Positions 1 through 4,034 of a stretch of 5,415 nt of DNA are shown in pieces. Position 1 is the first letter of the stretch. Each line of letters starts with the position of its first letter. The notes under the pieces were generated by a model that worked only from the letters and a program-made list of their open reading frames with translations, was not told where the DNA came from and ran no database searches. The position numbers and the translations under genes are program-made. The DNA lies in NCBI GenBank assembly GCA_020829485.1, contig JAIVFU010000281.1:1-5415 (forward strand), given 5' to 3'. Origin of the DNA: Nostoc sp. CHAB 5834. GTDB lineage: Bacteria; Cyanobacteriota; Cyanobacteriia; Cyanobacteriales; Nostocaceae.

Positions 1-219
1 GACTGGCATCCCGCGACCTACTACTACGGAGATACGTACTACGAGCCTGTCCCCGGAGCAGGCTGCCAGATAGGCCGCTCTCTGGTGCCAGGGGAGACGT
101 GCTATTTCTCTGTTGATTTTTATCCGCAAGAGTACAGTGTTTGGGACGGGCTTCACTTCAAGGTTGTGTTTAATGAGGATGCTTTGTTCTCAGCAAATGT
201 CCAATGGGGAAGAAACTAA
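1..219 (+). CDS. 3' end of an unrecognised protein with a C-terminal beta-sandwich-like domain (partial)
   Basis: The frame is open from the first base to a TAA at 217-219, giving the last 72 residues of a protein whose start lies outside the window. The tail is rich in Tyr and Gly and holds a pattern of Cys, then LVPGETC, an alternating hydrophobic strand (YFSVDFYP) and a further strand (LHFKVVF). The order C..(L)xPGxxCxhxVxFxP resembles the ASH/choice-of-anchor type immunoglobulin-like domains found at the ends of secreted and surface proteins; this is a resemblance by eye, not a family assignment. The two Cys (residues 22 and 34 of the fragment) could form a disulphide, which would fit an exported protein. 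A terminator follows about 60 bp downstream, so this is the last gene of its transcript. It may belong with the envelope genes on the other strand, but nothing proves it. The CDS call is good, the function is not known. Confidence 0.72.
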   Translation, partial: DWHPATYYYGDTYYEPVPGAGCQIGRSLVPGETCYFSVDFYPQEYSVWDGLHFKVVFNEDALFSANVQWGRN

Positions 220-279
220 AAAGCCTCCTACAACGAAAGTACCGTCTGAGTAGCTAAGGCTTCAATTGACCGACTAAAT

Positions 280-311
280 GCGCCTAACCTTCAAAGGCTG
301 GGCGCGTTTTT
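280..311 (+). terminator. Rho-independent terminator after the 5' partial gene
   Basis: The arms GCGCC (280-284) and GGCGC (301-305) pair and extend through U-G and A-U pairs, with one mismatch, to an inner CCT/AGG stem with a four-base loop. A G and five T follow (306-311). The hairpin lies about 60 bp after the stop at 217-219 and would end that transcript. The 5' arm (CGCCTA, 281-286) can also pair with TAGGCG at 325-330, which is itself followed by six T (331-336), so a second, alternative terminator is possible. Confidence 0.7.
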
Positions 312-347
312 CTTGCGGAACCCCTAGGCGTTTTTTCAAAGGTAGTC

Positions 348-553
348 AAAAGAAGAAGGGCCAGTGCGATTCTTTTCGGCTTAGCGCGGGTCCCTTTGGT
401 GGATACTTTGAAGGGGTACCGTTTCCCGTAGTGTTTGCACATAGAAGCACTATCGTCGGATGTAGCTGACCTGCCTCGGAGTAGGTCCGGCGTTCGTCCC
501 TCTAAGGAACGCGGAGTACACAAAAAATACCACTGGATTCAGTGATATTTTTC
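348..553 (+). ncRNA. Highly structured intergenic region, candidate non-coding RNA or DNA secondary-structure site
   Basis: This stretch carries no convincing gene but holds six inverted repeats in a row. They are AAAAGAA/TTCTTTT (348-354/370-376); CCCTT/AAGGG (392-396/411-415), flanked by GGT/ACC (389-391/418-420); TAGTGTTT/AAGCACTA with one G-U pair (429-436/445-452); ACCTGC/GTAGGT with one G-U pair (469-474/481-486); GCGTTC/GAACGC (490-495/507-512), extended by CC/GG across a bulge; and an A/T-rich hairpin at 523-552. The arms sit side by side with short gaps and the last one resembles a terminator, as expected of a folded RNA of about 200 nt. I do not recognise a known RNA family and see no convincing promoter in front of it. 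Other readings are a long leader of the actin-like gene, a centromere-like partition site, or a single-stranded-DNA structure such as a transfer or replication site. The stems are read directly; the function is unknown. Confidence 0.33.
523..553 (+). terminator. A/T-rich terminator-like hairpin, nearly symmetric
   Basis: The core stem CACTG (531-535) pairs with CAGTG (540-544) around a GATT loop. One C-A mismatch (530/545) separates it from an outer AAAAATA/TATTTTT stem (523-529/546-552). With T-runs leaving on either strand it could act as a weak bidirectional terminator. It would then end an upstream non-coding transcript before the actin-like gene begins at 614. Its GC content is low for an efficient terminator, so an operator or cruciform role is possible. 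Confidence 0.42.
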
Positions 554-574
554 ATTTTCGGATAAACACCTCTA

Positions 575-586
575 TCTACATGTAGA
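575..586. promoter_or_regulatory. 12-bp perfect palindrome upstream of the actin-like gene, candidate operator
   Basis: TCTACATGTAGA is a perfect 12-bp palindrome whose end lies 27 bp before the TTG start at 614. That is the place expected for an operator of a dimeric regulator overlapping or following the promoter. No clear sigma-70 promoter is seen in 550-600; GATAAA at 561-566 is a possible -10 but its -35 is poor. Autoregulation is common for segregation genes, so a repressor site is plausible, but no regulator is encoded nearby that would obviously bind it. Confidence 0.35.
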
Positions 587-602
587 CGAATGCTTTCCTT
601 TC

Positions 603-607
603 AGGAG
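603..607 (+). promoter_or_regulatory. Shine-Dalgarno AGGAG that decides the TTG start of the actin-like gene
   Basis: AGGAG lies six bases before the TTG at 614. An in-frame TAA at 608-610 excludes any start further upstream apart from a single ATT codon, and the nearby ATG at 621 is out of frame. The TTG with this ribosome binding site is therefore the supported start. Confidence 0.82.
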
Positions 608-613
608 TAAATT

Positions 614-1630
614 TTGTCCGATGCGATTCTAGATATTGTTCGTTCCGTTGACTTGGGCTGGGGCTACACCAAGCTGTCACGATGCAACAAGAAAACAGGG
701 GAGCTTGAATACCTGTCCTTCCCTTCTTTGGCCCCCCGACATACGGGGGTTGACCTGTCCATGTCCATTCTCGGCAAGCGTGACACCGTCGTGGTGAACG
801 TCGACGGCACGAAATACGAAGTCGGCCCGGACAGTGGCGACCTGGACACGAATGATGCCTCCCGTAATCTCAATGACGCCTACATGCACACCGAGCAATA
901 CAAGGCGGTGTTCCTCGGCGCTTTGCACTACATCGGAGAGCCTGAAATCGACCTCTTGGTGGTTGGACTGCCTCTGAACAACATGCACAACGCCCATAAG
1001 CTGAAACAGCTCATGGAAGGCGTTCACAAGGTTCACGACACTTTGACAGTGACCGTTAAAGAGGCCCTTGTTCTGCCGCAGCCTCTGGGTGGACTGGTCC
1101 ATTGCTTCTCCAAGAAGGAAAGCATTCCCGAGCTGGAGTTCATTGAAGAGGAGATGAACCTGGTTATCGACCCGGGCTTTCTCACCTTCGACTTCCTGCT
1201 CTCTAACGGTGAGAAGGTTGTTGAAAATCGTTCCAGCGCATATTCAGGGGGCGTTTCGAAGGTTCTTCGTTCCATCGCTGAATCCATTTCCGCTAAGTTC
1301 AACATCAAGTATGAGAACTTGAGTGCAATTGATGCGGGGCTGCGTCGCCGATACATCAAAATCAATGGGGTAAAAGAGCCTCTAGAAGAACACATCCGGA
1401 ACACAAAGCCAGTGCTCGAAAGCGCGGTAAACTACATGCGCAACATTCTGGGAGACGGCTCTGACGTTGATAACATCATATTGCTTGGGGGCGGCGGCGC
1501 GGTGTACCGGAAAACAATCGAGCAGTATTACCCCAACCACAAGGTTATTGCGGTGGAGGACGGGCAGCTGGCAATTGTCAGGGGCTACCAAGCAGCAGGT
1601 GAAAAGTATCTCGCCAGCCGAGACAACTAA
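614..1630 (+). CDS. ParM/StbA-type actin-like ATPase, probable plasmid segregation protein (PRTRC protein D-like)
   Basis: The 338-residue product has the ordered signature of the actin/Hsp70 ATPase fold. A phosphate-1 motif near the N-terminus is VDLGWGYTK (12-20). A phosphate-2 motif is LVIDPGFLTFD (183-193). An adenosine motif is IILLGGGGAVY (288-298), and the C-terminal AIVRGYQAAG (320-329) resembles the ARG-containing end of StbA proteins. The stretch VVGLPL (116-121) and the VKEALVLPQPLGG segment (148-160) recall ParM/StbA relatives, including PRTRC system protein D; this comes from memory of the family, not from a search. Such proteins polymerise with ATP into filaments that push or position DNA molecules, usually plasmids, through a DNA-binding adaptor. 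No ParR-like ribbon-helix-helix adaptor lies next to it. The start is TTG with a strong ribosome binding site, which may hold expression low. It is probably monocistronic because a terminator follows at once. Actin-like identity is secure; the segregation role is inferred. Confidence 0.88.
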   Translation: MSDAILDIVRSVDLGWGYTKLSRCNKKTGELEYLSFPSLAPRHTGVDLSMSILGKRDTVVVNVDGTKYEVGPDSGDLDTNDASRNLNDAYMHTEQYKAVFLGALHYIGEPEIDLLVVGLPLNNMHNAHKLKQLMEGVHKVHDTLTVTVKEALVLPQPLGGLVHCFSKKESIPELEFIEEEMNLVIDPGFLTFDFLLSNGEKVVENRSSAYSGGVSKVLRSIAESISAKFNIKYENLSAIDAGLRRRYIKINGVKEPLEEHIRNTKPVLESAVNYMRNILGDGSDVDNIILLGGGGAVYRKTIEQYYPNHKVIAVEDGQLAIVRGYQAAGEKYLASRDN

Positions 1631-1635
1631 AAAAT

Positions 1636-1658
1636 AAAGCGGCGACAGCCGCTTTTTT
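1636..1658 (+). terminator. Rho-independent terminator of the actin-like gene
   Basis: An 8-bp perfect stem, AAAGCGGC (1636-1643) with GCCGCTTT (1648-1655), closes a GACA loop and runs into six T (1653-1658), starting five bases after the stop codon. The A-run on its left side could let it work on the other strand too. Confidence 0.9.
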
Positions 1659-1664
1659 AACGTT

Positions 1665-1681
1665 TTTGGAAAACATCCAAA
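1665..1681. repeat. Short inverted repeat TTTGGA-N5-TCCAAA in the AT-rich gap
   Basis: TTTGGA (1665-1670) and TCCAAA (1676-1681) are separated by five bases, just after the terminator of the actin-like gene and about 100 bp before the next start. An 8-bp palindrome AACATGTT lies at 1731-1738. The 1659-1784 gap is clearly more AT-rich than the genes around it and contains no reading frame of note. Either site could be an operator of the small gene that follows, but chance symmetry is not excluded. Confidence 0.25.
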
Positions 1682-1748
1682 CTAGTCGATTACTCTACTA
1701 AAGTATTTTCTCAAAAATGTAAGGTGCAATAACATGTTTATGTAAATT

Positions 1749-1777
1749 TTGCCTACACAAAGTGAGGTACTTTGAAT
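1749..1777 (+). promoter_or_regulatory. Weak sigma-70-like promoter, possibly giving a leaderless mRNA
   Basis: TTGCCT (1749-1754) and TTGAAT (1772-1777) are separated by exactly 17 bp and each matches four of six consensus bases. Transcription would begin about seven bases after the -10, at or next to the ATG at 1785. This would explain the absence of a ribosome binding site in front of the gene. The match is modest and could be chance in AT-rich DNA. Confidence 0.3.
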
Positions 1778-1784
1778 AGACGAT

Positions 1785-2144
1785 ATGCGCATTAACAATT
1801 TTTCTCAGCTGTTTACTTCTTGGAGGCTAACGAAAACTTGTTTGCCGGATAAGCCGGGTTGGTATCGTGTTCGCACACCGCCATCCTCAAACGCCTGGTG
1901 GCTTAATATGGCTTATTTCAATGGGAACGAATGGGTCCGCAAAGGGGTGGCTTTCTTCGGAAAAACCCCCGGTCAACCTGAATTAACTACGATTGAAGTG
2001 ACGGAATGGCAAGGGCTTGTCATGCCAGCTAATCTTGCGGTTGAGACTGCACGAAGGCTCGCAGAAGAGGCTACGCAAGCATCCGTTAGGAAGCGATGTC
2101 TGGAGATTGCATCTCGATTGAGTTTGCCAGAAGAAAATCTCTAG
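1785..2144 (+). CDS. Small hypothetical protein, 119 aa, DUF551-like N-terminal pattern
   Basis: I cannot assign this gene firmly. Residues 20-77 read LPDKPGWYRVR, a Trp pair, MAYFNGNEW, then TTIEVTEW. This pattern of P..G.Y.V....., (hydrophobic)A.FNG.W and (I/V)..W is like the small Trp-rich beta domains of DUF551 type that are common in phages and mobile elements; the likeness is by eye. Residues 84-113 (LAVETARRLAEEATQASVRKRCLEIASRL) look like one or two amphipathic helices. There is no signal peptide or membrane segment, so the protein should be cytoplasmic. An in-frame TGA at 1773-1775 leaves ATG 1785 as the only standard start nearby. No Shine-Dalgarno lies at normal distance; the GAGG at 1764-1767 is 17 bases away. 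The gene stands alone between two strong terminators. It could be a small accessory gene; a role as adaptor for the actin-like protein is possible but not supported by any DNA-binding motif. Confidence 0.72.
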   Translation: MRINNFSQLFTSWRLTKTCLPDKPGWYRVRTPPSSNAWWLNMAYFNGNEWVRKGVAFFGKTPGQPELTTIEVTEWQGLVMPANLAVETARRLAEEATQASVRKRCLEIASRLSLPEENL

Positions 2145-2163
2145 GCCTAATATTTATTAACCC

Positions 2164-2198
2164 GCTGTTTGAGTGTTTAGACACTCAAACAGCTTTTT
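2164..2198 (+). terminator. Strong Rho-independent terminator after the 119-aa gene
   Basis: A 13-bp perfect stem, arms 2164-2176 and 2181-2193, closes a TTAG loop and is followed by five T, then G and more T (2194-2203). It starts 20 bp after the stop codon and would also shield the - strand gene cluster from read-through. Confidence 0.92.
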
Positions 2199-2250
2199 GT
2201 TTTGCTTAGTGTATTTGTCCCTGCATAGTAAGCAGGTGTCCCGGCTCATG

Positions 2251-2276
2251 CGAAACAAAAGGGGCACATGGCCCCT
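2251..2276 (-). terminator. Rho-independent terminator of the 388-aa gene
   Basis: On the - strand AGGGGC (2276-2271) pairs with GCCCCT (2265-2260) around a five-base loop, and the transcript continues with TTTGTTT (2259-2253). It sits 20 bp after the TAA of the 388-aa gene. The short stretch between this and the + strand terminator (2199-2250) holds only a small CCTGC/GCAGG hairpin (2220-2236) and no gene. Confidence 0.78.
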
Positions 2277-2295
2277 CTATCGTGTTTTGCGACGC

Positions 2296-3462
2296 TTACA
2301 TGAACAGGTCGCCGTAATCAATGATGGCAGGGGGGCTGTATTTGTCCCCCAGCTTGTTCATGCCGATATCCGCCTGGCGTGGCGCCGCTACATAGTGCAG
2401 AGCGTCGTAGTCCGCCTTTGGAAATCGCGGATGATGGGAGTGCATCAGGGTCACCAAGCCCTTGCACCAGGTTTGCATCGCGCCGCGAATGTAGACAAAG
2501 TCTCCATACACAGGTGCTTCAGGCGGGGCCTTCAACAGGTTTTCGACCTTGCGTTTGAACGAAACGCTGGTGCGCATCAGGTGGCCTTGCATCCACGATA
2601 GCGAAACGGGTTTTCCGGCTTCCAGGGAGGTGAGAATGGCCTTGCAAGCACGGCTATTCATGAAGGCTGCAATGGCTTCTTCCGGGGAGTAGTACACGGT
2701 GACTACTTTTCCGTCGTCATTGACCTCTTCACCTTCGCGCATAACGCCAGCAAAATGGTGACCAGCCTCGTCGTGCCATGAGAGGTGAATGAAGGGATTG
2801 CCATCCTTTTTACTGACGGCTAACTCTGAGAATTCCGGGCCTTCAAAGTGTTCATTCGCGTCTTCAGCATCTTCACGCGCCCGCTGCAGGCTGCGCTTGC
2901 GAGATTTGTTGATGTCTTCGTCGAACGGGGCCATGAGGTTGTGCTCGTCCCCCAGTGCATCTTGCCACGACATGGTGAGCAGCTCTAGGTCGAACTCGCT
3001 CTCCAGCGTATGAGACTGCTTGCCGTTGACCTGTGCGGGTGTGACCAGCAGCACATGCTGCCCCTTGTTGATGAGTCGGGTGTAGTACTCCTTGATTTCA
3101 AGCGCGGGGTATTCCTTGCTGGACATCATGTAGAAGCCGCTGCTGGAGTACACCGGCAAGCCATCTTCTGTTTTGAGGGTCTTGGTCGGTTGCCTGTCCG
3201 GACCCTTCTCATAAACGGGAGAAAGCGCGTCGGCAGCAACTGCGTACACCTTGCCGCCCATGATTTTTGTGAAGTCCATACCCCCTTTGCTGGGGCGTTG
3301 GCAAACAACGACTTTTTGGCCGTCATCCAGATACCCGATGATGCGATTCATCAGGTTTGGATTTGGGGCGGGGATGGCGACCAGCCCGTCAGTGGGGCGC
3401 TCGCCGCGCACGATGCTGCTGCGTACGATGAGGTCGAAGGAGGGTTTTGTTTTTGCGAGCAT
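2296..3462 (-). CDS. Unrecognised cytoplasmic protein, 388 aa
   Basis: I do not recognise a family. The sequence has no signal peptide, no membrane segment and no nucleotide-binding or clear catalytic motif. A mixed alpha/beta N-terminal half (about 1-180) contains strand-like runs such as KVVVCQR and QHVLLVTPAQV. A strongly charged, probably helical linker follows (about 180-207, DEDINKSRKRSLQRAREDAEDANEH). The C-terminal part (about 208-388) has beta-type segments, a helix with EEAIAAF, and a His cluster MHSHHPRFP (340-348). HDEAGHH (230-236) looks tempting as a metal site but fits no motif I know. The start ATG 3462 is the only one possible because an in-frame TAA lies at 3486-3484; its Shine-Dalgarno is just GAG nine bases upstream. 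It has its own promoter (3546-3574), an inverted repeat in the leader and its own terminator, so it is a separately controlled unit downstream of the pilus-type lipoprotein. Coding quality is good; a role in the mobile element is only inferred from position. Confidence 0.85.
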   Translation of the reverse strand: MLAKTKPSFDLIVRSSIVRGERPTDGLVAIPAPNPNLMNRIIGYLDDGQKVVVCQRPSKGGMDFTKIMGGKVYAVAADALSPVYEKGPDRQPTKTLKTEDGLPVYSSSGFYMMSSKEYPALEIKEYYTRLINKGQHVLLVTPAQVNGKQSHTLESEFDLELLTMSWQDALGDEHNLMAPFDEDINKSRKRSLQRAREDAEDANEHFEGPEFSELAVSKKDGNPFIHLSWHDEAGHHFAGVMREGEEVNDDGKVVTVYYSPEEAIAAFMNSRACKAILTSLEAGKPVSLSWMQGHLMRTSVSFKRKVENLLKAPPEAPVYGDFVYIRGAMQTWCKGLVTLMHSHHPRFPKADYDALHYVAAPRQADIGMNKLGDKYSPPAIIDYGDLFM

Positions 3463-3477
3463 TTTGGCTTTCTCAAG

Positions 3478-3490
3478 GCCCTTTTAGGGC
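3478..3490 (-). promoter_or_regulatory. Leader hairpin next to the ribosome binding site of the 388-aa gene
   Basis: On the - strand GCCCT/AGGGC forms a five-pair stem with an AAA loop, ending a few bases before the GAG ribosome binding site (3474-3472). The GGC of its 3' arm (3480-3478) could instead pair with GCC at 3468-3466, a GGCCTT/AAAGCC stem with one mismatch and the GAG in its loop. Two mutually exclusive folds around a start site could tune translation, but this rests on short stems only. Confidence 0.28.
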
Positions 3491-3496
3491 GGGAAA

Positions 3497-3525
3497 ACCT
3501 GTTAGAAGTCATTGCCTCAACAGGT
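3497..3525. promoter_or_regulatory. Inverted repeat ACCTGTT-N15-AACAGGT, candidate operator of the 388-aa gene
   Basis: Perfect 7-bp half-sites at 3497-3503 and 3519-3525 have centres 22 bp apart, about two helical turns, so a dimeric regulator could hold both on one face. The site lies roughly 14-42 bases downstream of the predicted transcription start, where a bound protein would block elongation. It could instead be a stem in the mRNA leader. Confidence 0.45.
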
Positions 3526-3545
3526 CAATTTCTTTAGGTGGTTGG

Positions 3546-3574
3546 ATTATAGCAGTTGCCAACCTAAAATTCAA
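3546..3574 (-). promoter_or_regulatory. Strong sigma-70-type promoter of the 388-aa gene
   Basis: On the - strand TTGAAT (3574-3569) and a perfect TATAAT (3551-3546) are separated by exactly 17 bp. The -35 begins directly after the stop codon of the lipoprotein gene. The start of transcription would be near 3539, giving a leader of about 76 nt before ATG 3462. This makes the 388-aa gene independent of the upstream operon. Confidence 0.75.
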
Positions 3575-4000
3575 TCATTTAAAGGTGGCCGTGATACTCT
3601 TGCTGCATGGAATCGCTGCTGAACGGTGATAGGTCACATGCACCGAATTGTTGTAAATGCAAGCCATCACTGAGTCTGGCCGAGGCTCTCCGTTCACCTG
3701 AGCCAAGCGAAGGCGCCCGCGCTCAGCTGTATTTAGAAAGCGAGAAACCGCTTCAGTGATGTCATGAGAACCGTAGAGCTCGTCATTGAGCGCCTTGAAC
3801 TCAGCCTCTACCAAGCCTAAATCTTCGATATCCCACTTCAAGGACTTGTCATTTTCCTTAGCCCAGCGTTGAACGACCTCTTTGACCGACTTCTCCTCGG
3901 GCTTTACGTAAAAGGGTCCGGCACAACCGGAAAGTAATGCAACGGCAAGGGCGGCTGTAGCCAATCGAGCCAAGTTCTTGGGCAACATGTTGAGTTTCAT
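3575..4000 (-). CDS. Lipoprotein with TcpQ/PilL C-terminal-like domain
   Basis: The 141-residue product begins with a lipoprotein signal: Lys/Arg residues, a hydrophobic stretch (13-23) and the lipobox LSGC with Cys26 as lipidation site. The residue after Cys is Ala, not Asp, so outer-membrane sorting is expected in a Gram-negative cell. The mature part shows the layout of the TcpQ domain known from type IVb pilus proteins and the C-terminus of PilL: SVKEVVQRWAKEN (38-50) with the WD at 56-57, an ITEAVSRFLNTA helix (81-92) and the closing IYNNSVHVTY strand (115-124). Such proteins are thought to help build or anchor the secretin complex of pili, including conjugative thin pili. The family call is by pattern. 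Start: ATG 4000 precedes a full signal peptide, while Met5 would also work; no good Shine-Dalgarno is present for either. It follows the AAA+ gene by 34 bp on the same strand, so co-transcription is likely. Confidence 0.82.
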   Translation of the reverse strand: MKLNMLPKNLARLATAALAVALLSGCAGPFYVKPEEKSVKEVVQRWAKENDKSLKWDIEDLGLVEAEFKALNDELYGSHDITEAVSRFLNTAERGRLRLAQVNGEPRPDSVMACIYNNSVHVTYHRSAAIPCSKSITATFK

Positions 4001-4034
4001 AGCGTGTATAGCGACGGAATCTTAGGTTTCGGAG

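Noticed and set aside
230..236. HDEAGHH of the 388-aa protein (residue numbers given) as a zinc-protease site
   Set aside because: It does not match HExxH or other known metal-site spacing; kept only as a description in the gene entry.
404..412. TACTTTGAA shared with 1768-1776
   Set aside because: A single 9-bp match upstream of two genes is not enough for an iteron or regulatory repeat; no further copies were noticed.
278..469. Short open frames of 63 aa (+) and 79 aa (-, 284-523) in the gene-free region
   Set aside because: They run through the terminator and the hairpin cluster, lack a proper ribosome binding site, have Arg/Ser-rich low-information products, and the - strand one starts with TTG only. 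Not supported as genes.
487..514. tRNA T-arm-like GGCGTTCGTCC
   Set aside because: The loop resembles TTCG of a T-arm but there is no acceptor stem, anticodon arm or GGTTCGA consensus around it.
220..613. Classic parC centromere with tandem 10-11-bp iterons
   Set aside because: Only scattered inverted repeats are present; no regular direct repeats could be found.
677..1102. 141-aa - strand frame inside the actin-like gene
   Set aside because: Antisense frame of a gene with clear conserved motifs in order; no ribosome binding site and no protein features.
3010..3537. 175-aa + strand frame opposite the 388-aa gene
   Set aside because: It covers the promoter and leader of the - strand gene and is a mirror frame of a well-formed coding region with a good promoter and terminator. 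No independent signals support it.
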